Source: Chromatiales bacterium (lineage in GTDB: Bacteria > Pseudomonadota > Gammaproteobacteria > Steroidobacterales > GCA-2729495). From it: a DNA stretch of 64,000 nucleotides. This document shows, in pieces, positions 16,659-26,273 of this stretch. Positions within the stretch are counted from its first letter, which is position 1. Each line of letters starts with the position of its first letter. The position numbers and the translations under genes are program-made. The notes under the pieces are model-generated. The model was not told the origin of the DNA, did no database searches, and saw only the letters and a program-made list of their open reading frames with translations. The DNA is taken from contig JAEUPZ010000005.1 of the NCBI GenBank assembly GCA_016789885.1, forward strand, positions 29,117 to 93,116, written 5' to 3'.

Positions 16659-17213
16659 TCAGAAGCCTTCGAGGCCTTCGTCCAGCGGCGTGCCGAAGCT
16701 CTTCAGCGCCATGGCGATGAGCGTGTACTGGCCCACTGCGAAGACGACGTCCATCAGTTGCAGCGTGTCGTAGCGCGCGGCCAGCGCAGCCCAGGTCGCA
16801 TCACTGATGCATTGCTGCCCATGGAGTTCGTCGGCCGCGCGCAGCAGGACCGCGTCGAACGGGGGGCAGCCGGGCGAGTCCGGTCCCTGCCGGCAGTGCT
16901 CGATCCCGGCGTCCGTGACGCCGGCCTTGCGGCCGATCTGCACGTGCTGGGCCCACTCGTATTCCGACTGGCACAGCCATGCGGTGCGCAGGATCAGCAT
17001 CTCGCGGTCCCTCGGCGGCAGCGTCGACGTGGGGCCGAGCACGTGGGCACCCATCCTCCCGAGGCGTGCCGAGGCTTCCCCATGGCGCGCGAGCGTGCCG
17101 ACGACGTTGTAGAAGCCGCCCTTGCGATGGGCGTACTCGAGCACCTTGCGCTGCTCGGGTGTCCACTCGTCTTCGCGGAGCGGCGGGATGCGGGGCTGCG
17201 ATGGCGTTGTCAT
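16659..17213 (-). CDS. carboxymuconolactone decarboxylase/AhpD-like protein
   Basis: 184-residue all-helical protein of the CMD/AhpD family, with the family core around LPPRDREMLILRTAWLCQS and EYEWAQHVQIGRKAGV, containing the conserved Glu and His. The CxxC of peroxidase-type AhpD is not present, so a decarboxylase-like or unknown role is more likely than alkylhydroperoxidase. Start ATG at 17213 (frame open further but not family-like). Transcribed with the two genes to its right. Confidence 0.88.
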   Translation of the reverse strand: MTTPSQPRIPPLREDEWTPEQRKVLEYAHRKGGFYNVVGTLARHGEASARLGRMGAHVLGPTSTLPPRDREMLILRTAWLCQSEYEWAQHVQIGRKAGVTDAGIEHCRQGPDSPGCPPFDAVLLRAADELHGQQCISDATWAALAARYDTLQLMDVVFAVGQYTLIAMALKSFGTPLDEGLEGF

Positions 17214-17286
17214 GGGCCAGAAGATGGCTGCACCCGCGCGCCGACGCAACCCGCCGCGACGGGTCCGGGCCGCGGCCCCGGGGCCG

Positions 17287-17949
17287 TCATGCCGGCTTCT
17301 GCACGCTGACGATGACGATGCAGGCAATGAATGCCCAGAGGGCAACGAGTACCGAAGTCGCCTGCACGCAGGTCCGGCGGACCACGGCATTCCCCGCCGC
17401 CGTCACGCCGTTGCGGGCCATGTCGGCCCACGTCGCGAAGTGCCTCATCAATGCAAGACGGATGACGACGCCGCAGGCCATGACACCCGCAAAGAGCCCG
17501 AGCTTCAGGCGCAGCCAGTCCGGAATCAGCCAGGACTGCCCAAGCCAGCCGGCGGCGATGGCCGCGAGCAGCGCCATCAGCACGTAGCGCAGACCCCGGT
17601 CGATGGCAGCCAGCGTGCTGCCCGCCGGCGCGTGCCTGAGCCGGTGCACGGCCTCGACGAAGGCGAGCCACAGTGCCCCGGCGACCAGCACGGCCGCGGC
17701 CAGCGCCCCGCCGCCCGGGATCAGTCCGTAGAGCGCCGCCAGCGCCGTGCCCAGGGCCGCCTGCAGCACGAGTGCGTAGCGCACGTGCTGGTCGACGTCC
17801 ATGACGTGGTCCATCAGCCGCGTACGCTCGTCGAAGGGCAGCCTGTCGCCGAAGGCCACGAGGCGATAAGTGCTGTTGATGACGAGTTCCGAGCCGAGCC
17901 AGTAGCCCAGCACGGCAATGTGCAGCACCTTGAGCCAGACGGGGATCAC
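17287..17949 (-). CDS. integral membrane protein, CopD/DUF2269-like
   Basis: 220 residues with about five or six membrane spans. The N-terminus LKVLHIAVLGYWLGSELVI has the His in the first span seen in CopD/DUF2269-type putative haem or copper membrane proteins; VDQHVRYALVLQAALG supplies another His. Function unknown. In line with VOC and AhpD-like genes (minus strand), spacing 43 and 73 bases, so a three-gene unit is possible. Confidence 0.65.
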   Translation of the reverse strand: MIPVWLKVLHIAVLGYWLGSELVINSTYRLVAFGDRLPFDERTRLMDHVMDVDQHVRYALVLQAALGTALAALYGLIPGGGALAAAVLVAGALWLAFVEAVHRLRHAPAGSTLAAIDRGLRYVLMALLAAIAAGWLGQSWLIPDWLRLKLGLFAGVMACGVVIRLALMRHFATWADMARNGVTAAGNAVVRRTCVQATSVLVALWAFIACIVIVSVQKPA

Positions 17950-17992
17950 GGGGCTGGTTGCCGGACGGTGGGTGCCGCCCGCCCGCCGCGGC

Positions 17993-18478
17993 TCATGGTG
18001 CCGCGGCGGGCAGCGGATCCACCTGGATCACGCTGACCAGCACGCCGTCCGGGTCGTGCACGATCATCTCGCGGTAGAGCCCCGCGGGGGAGCGGTCGCT
18101 GGCCTCGCTCTTCGGGTAGCGGACCGGTGGCGTCAGCACGCTGACCCCGGCCGCCACGAGCCGGGCGGCGACGGCGTCGAACTCGTCGGTATCCAGCACC
18201 AGCGCGCACTGCCCGTACAGGGGCTGGTCGCGACGGACCTCGATGGCGTCCATGGGCGTGCCGCTCACCTCGAAGAGCCCCAGGAGGATGGGGGCCGACG
18301 GCGTCGGCGCCAGCAGGGCTGCACGCATGTGGCACGGAGGCAGCTGCAGCAGCGCGCCGGCCGCGGCGCCGGACAGCGTCTTCTCCTCGACGACCGCGAG
18401 TCCCAGCGTGTCGCGGTAGAAGCGCAGCGACGCGTCCAGGCTGCGACAGAGGATGGTCATGCGGGCGAAGCCGAGCAT
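17993..18478 (-). CDS. VOC-family (glyoxalase-like) protein
   Basis: 161 residues with the two-part beta-alpha-beta-beta-beta fold: LDASLRFYRDTLGLAVVEE in the first module and FDAVAARLVAAGVSV ... EMIVHDPDGVLVSVIQ in the second, with the terminal metal-ligand Glu region. Could be a dioxygenase, glyoxalase or resistance-type protein; substrate unknown. The ATG at 18478 begins just before the first strand. First gene of the leftward unit. Confidence 0.85.
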   Translation of the reverse strand: MLGFARMTILCRSLDASLRFYRDTLGLAVVEEKTLSGAAAGALLQLPPCHMRAALLAPTPSAPILLGLFEVSGTPMDAIEVRRDQPLYGQCALVLDTDEFDAVAARLVAAGVSVLTPPVRYPKSEASDRSPAGLYREMIVHDPDGVLVSVIQVDPLPAAAP

Positions 18479-18567
18479 GGCCGGATTATGTCCCCGGCGC
18501 GGGCCCGTCGGGTAGCCGTGGGCCGGGGCGTGGACGGCCGGCGCGGGCTCGGGCATTGTGCCCGGCC

Positions 18568-19407
18568 ATGGCAACACCCGTTTCCTTCCGCGGCCTCGAC
18601 GCCGTGCGCCTCGACGGCCCGCGCGGCGCGAGCCTTGTCGTCGCGCTGCAGGGCGCGCAGGCCGTGTCGTGGGTACCCCCCGACGGCCGTGAGCGCCTGT
18701 ACCTGTCGGAGCGTGCCGTCCGCGACGGCCGCACGCCGATCCGCGGCGGCATCCCGGTCTGCTTTCCACAGTTCGCCGGGCTCGGCCCGCTGCCGAAGCA
18801 CGGGTTCCTGCGCACGACGCCGTGGCGCGTCGTCGCCGCCCGTTCCGGTCCCGACTATGCGCTGGTGACCCTGGAGACGACGGATACGGACGCCACGCGC
18901 ACGCTGTGGCCCCACGCGTTCCGTACCGAGCTGACGCTGATGCTCGAGGCCGACCGGCTGGACCTCGAGCTGTGCGTGACCAACACCGGTGGCGTGGCCT
19001 TCACGTTCACGGGTGCACTGCACACCTATCTGCAGGTCGCTGACGTCGGGCGCGTCACCATCGACGGGCTGCAGGGCTGTGCCTACCGCGACGCTGCCAA
19101 CGGCGACCGCATCCTCGACGAGATCCCGTCGACGCTGACGATCCAGGGTGAGGTCGACCGGGTCTATCGCAACGTCGAACGGCCCCTTCGGGTCGCGACC
19201 GACGAAGGCAGTCTCATCGTCGGCAGCCAGGGGTTCACCGACGTCGTCCTCTGGAACCCCGGCGCCGGGAAGGGCGATGCCCTGGCTGACCTGCCGCCCG
19301 GCGGCTGGCGCCGCCTGCTGTGCGTCGAGGCGGCCTGTGCCGACACGCCGGTCAGCGTCGCGGCCGGCGAGGAATGGTACGGGCGGCAATCGCTGGTCGT
19401 CGCCTGA
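18568..19407 (+). CDS. D-hexose-6-phosphate mutarotase-like epimerase
   Basis: 279-residue aldose 1-epimerase-superfamily enzyme of the YeaD type, interconverting alpha and beta anomers of glucose-6-phosphate. Hallmarks: RGGIPVCFPQF, KHGFLRTTPW with an active-site His, FTGALHTYLQV with the second His, and the acid in LCVEAAC near the end. Cytoplasmic. A GTG at 18556 would add four residues. Would support sugar-phosphate flux; the glycogen operon lies far away at 36-42 kb. Confidence 0.9.
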   Translation: MATPVSFRGLDAVRLDGPRGASLVVALQGAQAVSWVPPDGRERLYLSERAVRDGRTPIRGGIPVCFPQFAGLGPLPKHGFLRTTPWRVVAARSGPDYALVTLETTDTDATRTLWPHAFRTELTLMLEADRLDLELCVTNTGGVAFTFTGALHTYLQVADVGRVTIDGLQGCAYRDAANGDRILDEIPSTLTIQGEVDRVYRNVERPLRVATDEGSLIVGSQGFTDVVLWNPGAGKGDALADLPPGGWRRLLCVEAACADTPVSVAAGEEWYGRQSLVVA

Positions 19408-19495
19408 TGGACCCTGGCCCACACCGCCGCCGGGCGCGCTGGTTGCCGGCTCCGGCCCGGTGGTGGACGATGGACGTGCTCCGCGGAGGTGCCTG

Positions 19496-20476
19496 ATGGC
19501 CCGAATGACCGGCATGGCCCGACTGGGCTCCCTTGCACTGCTGGCTGGTCTCACCGCCTGCGGTGACGGCGGCAGCTTCGCCCCGAACGACAGCTCGACG
19601 CCCCTGGGGCTCACGGCCGCCAATGCCCTGGCGGTCACCGGCGAGATCGACCTGGCCCACTTCTCCGCCGGCGACGTCACCGGCGGGCTCACCAGCGAAC
19701 TGCAGGCGGGCGTCATTGCCGACCTGGTCAGCTCCGGTGCCGGCGGCGCGGTGCCAGCCTTCACGGTCGGCTGCGACTTCGCCGGCACGGCGACCCTCAG
19801 CGGAACGATCTCCGGCGGCTCGACCTATTTCGCCGGCGACCGCATCGTCGCGACGTTCACCGGCTGCCAGATCGCGCCGGCGTCCCCGGCGCTGACCGGT
19901 GCCGCCGACATCACGGTGGTCAGCTTCGCGGGCTCGCTGGCCACGTCGAACTTCACGCTGGTGGTGGACGTGGTGGCCGATGGCCTGGCCGTGGCGAGCG
20001 CGGCGGTAGGCCGCACCTCCACCGGCGACGGGCCGTTCCGCCTGTCGTTCACGTCCGAGTACAACGGGGCGGTGCCGGTGCGGCTGACGCAGGTGGCGAG
20101 GAGCCCGGCCCTTGACCTTGCCATCGGCAACGCGAGCTTCAAGTGGCGCAGCCTCGTGGCCCAGGCGGTACTGCAGTTCGCCGCGGGCATTCCGTCGCAG
20201 TCGACACTGGCCGCAGCCGGCGACATCGACAGCGAGCGCCTGAACGGCAGCGTGGCCGTCGCCACGCCGGTCACCCTCGTGGCGCCTGCCGACAACGATC
20301 CGGCCACGAGCTTCGCCTCGGGTCAGCGCACCATGGGAGGCAGCGGCAGCAGCAGCATCCGGCTGCAACCCCAGAATGCGACCGAGGTGCGCCTCTCGGT
20401 CGACTCCACCGGCGACGGCGTCGTGGACGACGTCATCGACACCACCTGGACGGCCATCCGGGCCTCATCGCCGTAA
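19496..20476 (+). CDS. lipoprotein of unknown function
   Basis: 326 residues. A good ribosome site (GGAGGT, seven bases before ATG) fixes the start. The signal peptide ends in the lipobox LTAC. The mature part is Ser/Thr/Gly/Ala-rich and looks beta-rich, with repeated ITVVSFAGS, FTLVVDVVAD and FRLSFTSEY-like strands; the end carries DSTGDGVVDDVIDTTW, a possible calcium loop. No family recognised. Probably surface or periplasm facing. Confidence 0.75.
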   Translation: MARMTGMARLGSLALLAGLTACGDGGSFAPNDSSTPLGLTAANALAVTGEIDLAHFSAGDVTGGLTSELQAGVIADLVSSGAGGAVPAFTVGCDFAGTATLSGTISGGSTYFAGDRIVATFTGCQIAPASPALTGAADITVVSFAGSLATSNFTLVVDVVADGLAVASAAVGRTSTGDGPFRLSFTSEYNGAVPVRLTQVARSPALDLAIGNASFKWRSLVAQAVLQFAAGIPSQSTLAAAGDIDSERLNGSVAVATPVTLVAPADNDPATSFASGQRTMGGSGSSSIRLQPQNATEVRLSVDSTGDGVVDDVIDTTWTAIRASSP

Positions 20477-20497
20477 GCCGCACCGGCGGGGGGTGAT

Positions 20498-20519
20498 CCG
20501 GGGAAGTCCCTATCCCCGG
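20498..20519 (+). terminator. hairpin after the lipoprotein gene
   Basis: CCGGGGA pairs with TCCCCGG around an eight-base loop, 22 bases beyond the stop. No T tract. Confidence 0.4.
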
Positions 20520-20656
20520 GCCCCGCTTCGTCGTTGCCCGCGCCCCGGTACCGGATTACTTTCAGGATCACCCGGGCGTCGCCGGGAACCGGGAGGTGCT
20601 CCATGTCGTTTCCGTGCCTGCGCGGCCGTGGCCGGGCCACCTGACTGCTTCGCCCG

Positions 20657-22741
20657 GTGAGTCGTCCGGCGGTGCGGTGGTGGAGGCGGGTCGGCAGCAT
20701 CAGCGCGACCCTGGTGCTTCTCGCGGCCTGCAGCACCCTGCTGACGGGCAACGGTTCGCCGGAGCCGGTGGAACTGTCGGTGGACCCTACGGAGCCTGCC
20801 GTCGCCGACGAGGCCTGGGTCGACGAGGCGCGCTTCTTCGTCCGCTTCTGGCAGGGCGGCGACGTCGTCTTCGCCGGCGGCAACTGGGCCGACCGCATCG
20901 ACCTGCGCCCGGCCGACGGGGGTGAGCACTTCACCGGCCCCTACCTCTTGCCGCTCCAGTACGAGCAGAAGGAGCCCTGGGATGACGCGCCGGCCGGCCT
21001 GCAGCCGGTCACGATCCTCGGCGTGCTGGCCTGGCGCGAGTTCCGCAACCGGCTGTTCGCCGACCTGATTCCGCGGGACGGGCACGGCGGCCTCGTCGTG
21101 TTCTTCGGTGCCGACGACTACTTCCTCTACTACGACGCCGACAGCGTCTTCCACTCCATCCCGCTGCACCTGAAGCCCGGCGATTACCGGGTGGCCGGCA
21201 CGCTGCCCTTCGCGGCCGTCATGGCCCGCGGCATTCCGCTGCTGCGGGAGTTCCTTGCCGAGCGGGGCGTCGTGGCCGACCGTGTGGGCTTCAACACCGG
21301 GGATCACGGGGACTTTGCGCTGCCGTTCCTGTACGTCAACGTGGCCCGCGGGATCGCGGTTTTCATCCGCCGTGAGCCGCAGTCACCTCCGCCCGACGGA
21401 CTTGCCCGCGTGCTGGCCTGGCTGCGGACGGGGACCCACATGGTGGAGAGCCAGGTCACCGGGCTGCCGTCGCGGCCCTTCTCGTCGGTCTACCGGCTCT
21501 TCTTCATGACGACGGATACGGTGGGCGAGGCGCTGCGGCCCGACTGGATCGCCGGACTTGGCCTGGGCGGGGATCCGCCGCCCCTCAGCGAGGGCCCCGG
21601 CATGGACCTCGTCGCCTGGGAGGAGCGACTCGACCGGCTCACGGGCCGCCCCGCCACCGCGGGGGCCATCGAGTACCTCGTCGACGGCGAGGCTTTCTTC
21701 ACGGCCTTCCTCGATGCGGTATCGGCGGCCCGCGAGACGATCACGCTGCGCATGTACATCTTCGATGACGACGATTTCGCCGTGAAGGTGGCCGATGCCC
21801 TCCGGCGACGTGCCGATGATGGCGTCGACGTACGCGTGCTGCTGGACGGCCTCGGCACCACCACGGCCGCCGTCGAGCAGAACCGCTCGCTGCCGCCGGG
21901 CCATGTGCCGCCGGCGTCGATGAAGGCCTACCTCGAGTCCGGCTCCCGGGTGCGCGTCCGGATGGCCGACAACCCGTGGTTCACCGGCGACCACACGAAG
22001 ACCGTCGTCATCGACGGAGACCGGGCCTTCGTGGGCGGCATGAACATGGGCCGGGAGTACCGCTACGAGTGGCACGACCTCATGGTCGGCATCCGCGGCC
22101 CGGTGGTGGGCGAGCTGGCCCGCGCCTTCGACAAGGCCTGGGCCCACGCCGGCTGGCTCGGTGACTTCGCGTACCCCTTCGCGGGGCTGCGCACGCCGGT
22201 GCCGCCAGCGTCGCCCGAAGACCATCCGCTCCGGCTGCTGTACACGCAGATGCACAACGCCGAGATCTACCGCATCCAGCGCGAGGCCATGCGCTCGGCG
22301 CAGCGCTACATCCACGTGCAGAACCCGTACTTCACCGATGACGCGCTGCTCGCCGAACTGCTGCAGGCGCGGCGCCGGGGCGTCGACGTGCGCGTGATCC
22401 TGCCGCTGGTGACCGACCGCGGGCCCATCACGCGCAACAACATCCTGGCCGCCAACATCATGTTCGAGCACGGCATCCGGGTGTTCGTCTACCCGGGCAT
22501 GTCCCACGTGAAGGCGGCCGTGTTCGATGGCTGGGCATGCTTCGGCAGCGCCAACTGGGACCGGCTCAGCCTGCGCATCAACAAGGAAGTGAACGTTGCG
22601 ACCTCCGATCCGGGGGCGGTGGCGGACCTCGAGGCCCGGCTCTTTGCCCCTGACTTCGCCCGCGCGGTGGAGATGACGGAGCCGTTTCCGACCCGATGGC
22701 AGGACCACCTGGCCGAGCGGTTCGGCGACTACCTTTTCTGA
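20657..22741 (+). CDS. phospholipase D-like lipoprotein (cardiolipin synthase-like)
   Basis: 694 residues from a GTG start. A lipobox LLAAC lies near residue 25. Residues about 30-340 form a domain I do not recognise. The C-terminal half is a two-HKD phospholipase D unit: HTKTVVIDGD at about 445 and HVKAAVFDGWACFGSANWD at about 615, both with His, Lys and Asp present, in the style of cardiolipin synthases. Probably acts on phospholipid outside the cytoplasmic membrane, since it is a lipoprotein; ClsA-type enzymes are instead membrane-spanning. No operon partner. Confidence 0.85.
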   Translation: MSRPAVRWWRRVGSISATLVLLAACSTLLTGNGSPEPVELSVDPTEPAVADEAWVDEARFFVRFWQGGDVVFAGGNWADRIDLRPADGGEHFTGPYLLPLQYEQKEPWDDAPAGLQPVTILGVLAWREFRNRLFADLIPRDGHGGLVVFFGADDYFLYYDADSVFHSIPLHLKPGDYRVAGTLPFAAVMARGIPLLREFLAERGVVADRVGFNTGDHGDFALPFLYVNVARGIAVFIRREPQSPPPDGLARVLAWLRTGTHMVESQVTGLPSRPFSSVYRLFFMTTDTVGEALRPDWIAGLGLGGDPPPLSEGPGMDLVAWEERLDRLTGRPATAGAIEYLVDGEAFFTAFLDAVSAARETITLRMYIFDDDDFAVKVADALRRRADDGVDVRVLLDGLGTTTAAVEQNRSLPPGHVPPASMKAYLESGSRVRVRMADNPWFTGDHTKTVVIDGDRAFVGGMNMGREYRYEWHDLMVGIRGPVVGELARAFDKAWAHAGWLGDFAYPFAGLRTPVPPASPEDHPLRLLYTQMHNAEIYRIQREAMRSAQRYIHVQNPYFTDDALLAELLQARRRGVDVRVILPLVTDRGPITRNNILAANIMFEHGIRVFVYPGMSHVKAAVFDGWACFGSANWDRLSLRINKEVNVATSDPGAVADLEARLFAPDFARAVEMTEPFPTRWQDHLAERFGDYLF

Positions 22742-22773
22742 TTGCCGGGGCGACCCGGACCGTGGGGTTGGGC

Positions 22774-22779
22774 TAAGAT
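22774..22779 (+). promoter_or_regulatory. possible -10 element (TAAGAT) upstream of corA
   Basis: GGGCTAAGATGCGCGCC looks like a GC-rich gammaproteobacterial -10 box. It would leave a leader of about 160 bases before corA. I see no recognisable magnesium riboswitch in that leader, but I cannot fold it. Confidence 0.35.
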
Positions 22780-22946
22780 GCGCGCCTCTATGCGGAGAGC
22801 GATTTTGGACCCCAGTCACCCACGGTGACCGTCCGCTCCAGCAGGCCTGCCGGCGGGTTGCCGGCCGGGGCGCGGGGTGGGCGGTCTGCCCACCCAGACC
22901 CGGACGCAGGCCCGCGCGGCCCTGCGCCGGGCCTCCGGAGAGTCGC

Positions 22947-23921
22947 ATGCTCAATGTCTTCACGCTGGTCAACGGCCGGCTGTTCCAGCAGGAGTCCGGC
23001 GGCAGCGGTCCGCTGGCCGAACTGCAGCCCGTCTGGGTCGACCTCGAGGATCCGACCCCCGCCGACAAGGAATGGATCGCCGCGCGCTTCGGCCTGGCGA
23101 TCCCCGACGACATCATCGACGAGGACATCGAGGAGTCGGCGCGCTTCTACCGCGAGGACAACGGCGAGCTGCACCTGCGCTCCGACTTCCTGATCGAGGG
23201 CGACGACGCCATCGACGGCAAGCCGGCGCGCAACGTCCGCGTCGCCTTCATCCTGCGCGACAACGTTCTCTTCTCGGTCCACGCCGAGGACCTGCCGGTC
23301 TTCCGCCTGCTGCGTCTGCGAGCCCGCCGAACGCCGGCACTGATCGAAGACGCGATGGACGTACTGCTCAAGCTCTACGAGACCGATGCCGAGTACTCGG
23401 CCGACGTGCTCGAGGGCATCTATGACACCCTCGAGTCCGTCAGCGACAGCGTGCTGAAGCAGAAGATCACCGACGAGGTGGCCGCCGATGCCCTGGCGGC
23501 CATCGCCCGCGAGGAGGACCGCAACGGCCGCATCCGCCGCAACGCCATGGACACGCGCCGGGCGCTGAGCTTCCTCATGCGCAGCCGGCTGCTCACGGCC
23601 GAGCAGCTCGAGGACGTGCGCCAGGTGTTGCGCGACATCGACTCCCTCGACAGCCACACGGTGTTCCTGTTCGACAAGATCAACTTCCTGATGGATGCCA
23701 CCGTCGGCTTCATCAACCTGAACCAGAGCCGCATCATCAAGATCTTCTCGGTGGCGGCCGTGGCGCTGCTGCCACCAACGCTCATCGCCAGCGTCTACGG
23801 CATGAACTTCGCGCACATGCCCGAGCTCGGCTGGCGGTTCGGGTACCCGTTCTCGCTGCTGCTGATGGCCGGGAGCGTCGCGGCGCCGTTCTGGTACTTC
23901 CGGCGCAAGGGGTGGCTGTAG
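22947..23921 (+). CDS. corA: magnesium/cobalt transporter CorA
   Basis: 324-residue CorA channel. The soluble N-terminal part (about 1-255) forms the cytoplasmic funnel, with long helices. Two membrane helices sit at the C-terminus; the first ends in the filter YGMNF (Gly285-Met286-Asn287). The end is FRRKGWL, the usual basic tail. Length is normal. Upstream is about 200 bases of untranslated DNA with a possible promoter. Confidence 0.95.
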   Translation: MLNVFTLVNGRLFQQESGGSGPLAELQPVWVDLEDPTPADKEWIAARFGLAIPDDIIDEDIEESARFYREDNGELHLRSDFLIEGDDAIDGKPARNVRVAFILRDNVLFSVHAEDLPVFRLLRLRARRTPALIEDAMDVLLKLYETDAEYSADVLEGIYDTLESVSDSVLKQKITDEVAADALAAIAREEDRNGRIRRNAMDTRRALSFLMRSRLLTAEQLEDVRQVLRDIDSLDSHTVFLFDKINFLMDATVGFINLNQSRIIKIFSVAAVALLPPTLIASVYGMNFAHMPELGWRFGYPFSLLLMAGSVAAPFWYFRRKGWL

Positions 23922-24016
23922 GACGGGCTGCCACCCCGGCCAGGCCGACCCTTCCCCCCGGGCCCGGGCGGGTGCACTATGGGGGCGAGCTTCAGCCAGG
24001 TTTCCGGGGGGAGATC

Positions 24017-24457
24017 ATGCAGAAGACCACCAGGACCGTAGAGCAGGTTCTCGCCCGCAAGCCCCATCGGCTGCTGTCCGTGGCGCCCGATGCCTCGGTG
24101 TTCGACGCGCTGACGCTGCTGGCCCGCCACGACGTCGGTGCCCTCGTCGTGATCGACGGCGAGCGGCTCGTCGGCATCTTCTCCGAGCGTGATTACGCCC
24201 GCCAGGTCGTTTTGCAGGGCAAGACGTCCCGTGAGACGCGGGTCCGCGACATCATGACCCCCAAGGTCGTCTGCGTGCGGCCCGACCAGAACCTGCACGA
24301 CTGCATGGTGCTGATGACGGACCGCCGCATCCGGCACCTGCCCGTGCTCGACCACAAGAAGGTGGTCGGGGTGATCTCCATCGGCGACGTCGTCAAGGAA
24401 GTGATCGCCGAGCAGCAGCTCATGATCGAGCAGCTGGAGCAGTACATCCACTCCTGA
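24017..24457 (+). CDS. tandem CBS-domain protein
   Basis: 146 residues made of two CBS domains (about 13-66 and 78-135): VFDALTLLARHDVGALVVID and HDCMVLMTDRRIRHLPVLD are the paired hearts. CBS pairs bind adenosine nucleotides and act as energy sensors. ATG at 24017 follows GGGGGGAGATC, a strong ribosome site. No enzyme domain is fused. It sits between CorA and an AspT-type transporter, so it may regulate transport, which is inference. Confidence 0.9.
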   Translation: MQKTTRTVEQVLARKPHRLLSVAPDASVFDALTLLARHDVGALVVIDGERLVGIFSERDYARQVVLQGKTSRETRVRDIMTPKVVCVRPDQNLHDCMVLMTDRRIRHLPVLDHKKVVGVISIGDVVKEVIAEQQLMIEQLEQYIHS

Positions 24458-24558
24458 GCGTGATCGCCGGTCGGCGCCGAGGCTCGCGCCGCGGCGGCTG
24501 GCTGGCGACGTGCGGGTTGCAGCCGCCCCGTGGATGACGGGTGCCGATCGGTATCACC

Positions 24559-26244
24559 ATGGACTGGTTCATCGAGGCCCTGCGCGCCAACCCTGAGCTG
24601 GCGCTGTTCCTGACCATCAGCCTGGGCTACCTCGTGGGGCGGCTCCGCCTCGGCTCCTTCTCGCTCGGGCCGGTCATCGGCGCGCTGGTGGCCGGCGTCA
24701 TCGTGGGGCAGCTGTCCATCCCGGTCCCGCCGAGCCTCAAGAACGCACTGTTCCTGCTCTTCCTCTTCGCCATCGGTTACCGCACCGGGCCGCTCTTCTT
24801 CCGCGGGCTCAAGGCCACGGCGGCACCCCAGATCGCGCTGACGCTGCTGCTCTGCCTGACCGGCCTCGTCACGAGCCTGGGCTTCGCGCGGGTGCTGGGG
24901 CTCGACGCCGGGGGTGCCAGCGGCCTCGTGGCCGGGGCCATGACATCCGCCGCCGCGCTCGGCACGGCGGCCGACGCCATCGGGCGCCTCGCCGTCGACG
25001 AGCGCACCCGCGAGGCGCTGCTCATCAACCGCACCGTCGCGTTCGCCGTGACCTATCTCATCGGCATGGTCGTGGTGGTGTGGTTCCTGTCCCGGGTCGG
25101 GCCACGCCTGCTCGGCGCGGACCTGGCAGCCGAGTGCCGGCGGCTCGAAGAGGAGATGGGCGTGACCCGGGCGGAAGCCGGCGTGACGTCGGCCTACACG
25201 GAGTTCGTGACCCGGGCCTATGACCTGCCGCCGGACCTTGCCGGCCTGACGGTGGCGGGCGTCGAGCACTTGTTCCCGGGGGTCCGGGTGTTCGTCACGC
25301 GCCTGCGCCGGGCCGGGCAGCTGGTGGACGACGTACCGCCGGGGCTGCTGCTCACCGCCGGCGACCGCATCGCCCTGGCCGGCCGGATGGAGGCCCTGGC
25401 CGGGGAGGCCAATCCCCTGCACGAGCACGAGGTCCGTGACCGCGAGCTGCTGGACATCCCGACCGTGACGCTCAACGTCGTGCTGACGCGGGCCGACCTG
25501 GCAGCGCGTCCCATCATCGGGCTGGCCACCGAGCTCGATGCGCGGGGCGTGTTCCTGCGGCGCCTCCGTCGGGCCGGCGTCGAGCTGCCGTTCACCCCTG
25601 CCACGATCGTGCAGCGTGGCGACCTGCTCGAGGTCTCCGGTCCGCGTTCCGTGCTCGCGCGGCTGGCCGACCGGATCGGCTACGTGGAATGGCCCGGCAG
25701 CGAGACCGACCTCATGGCGGTGGCGGCGGCAATCTTCCTCGGCGGGCTGGCGGGCCTGCCCGCGCTCGTCCTCGGCCGCTTCACGCTGGCCCTCAGCGCC
25801 TTCGTCGGCGTGCTGCTGGCAGGCCTCGTCTTCGGCTGGCTGCGGTCCGTCTGGCCGCGCTTCGGCCGTTTTCCGGAACCAGCCGTGTGGATCTTCGAGT
25901 CGTTCGGCCTGGCGGGCTTCCTGGCCCTCGTCGGCATCGAGGCCGGGCCCGACTTCTTCCGCGGCCTCGGTGCCGCCGGCCTGCCGCTGGTCGTGGCAGG
26001 GTTCGTGACCGTGCTCGTGCCCCATACCGTGGCGCTGCTGGTGGGGCGCTACGTGTTCCGCCTGCATCCCGGCATCCTGCTCGGGGTCTGCTGTGGCGCC
26101 GGGACGTCGGCGCCGGCGCTCGCTGCCGTCGAGGCCGTGGCCGACAGCAAGATCCCGGCGCTCGGCTACGGCGTCGGCTGCGCCATCGGCAACATCCTGC
26201 TGGCGCTGTGGGGTGGCGTGATGGTGATGCTGGTCGGGGCCTGA
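24559..26244 (+). CDS. AspT/YidE-type antiporter (aspartate-alanine exchanger family)
   Basis: 561 residues with the family layout: an N-terminal membrane bundle, a cytoplasmic region with two TrkA-C (RCK_C) ligand-binding domains (about 200-380), then a second bundle. The start MDWFIEALRANPELALFLTI and the segment LGYLVGRLRLGSFSLG match AspT closely, so the ATG at 24559 is preferred over the GTG at 24541. Known members exchange aspartate for alanine or succinate; substrate here unproven. Confidence 0.88.
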   Translation: MDWFIEALRANPELALFLTISLGYLVGRLRLGSFSLGPVIGALVAGVIVGQLSIPVPPSLKNALFLLFLFAIGYRTGPLFFRGLKATAAPQIALTLLLCLTGLVTSLGFARVLGLDAGGASGLVAGAMTSAAALGTAADAIGRLAVDERTREALLINRTVAFAVTYLIGMVVVVWFLSRVGPRLLGADLAAECRRLEEEMGVTRAEAGVTSAYTEFVTRAYDLPPDLAGLTVAGVEHLFPGVRVFVTRLRRAGQLVDDVPPGLLLTAGDRIALAGRMEALAGEANPLHEHEVRDRELLDIPTVTLNVVLTRADLAARPIIGLATELDARGVFLRRLRRAGVELPFTPATIVQRGDLLEVSGPRSVLARLADRIGYVEWPGSETDLMAVAAAIFLGGLAGLPALVLGRFTLALSAFVGVLLAGLVFGWLRSVWPRFGRFPEPAVWIFESFGLAGFLALVGIEAGPDFFRGLGAAGLPLVVAGFVTVLVPHTVALLVGRYVFRLHPGILLGVCCGAGTSAPALAAVEAVADSKIPALGYGVGCAIGNILLALWGGVMVMLVGA

Positions 26245-26273
26245 GTCGGCCCCGCGGCCGGTGGCGCGGGCCG

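Noticed and set aside
22742..22946. Magnesium riboswitch upstream of corA
   Set aside because: The leader is long enough, but I could not recognise an M-box or similar conserved core.
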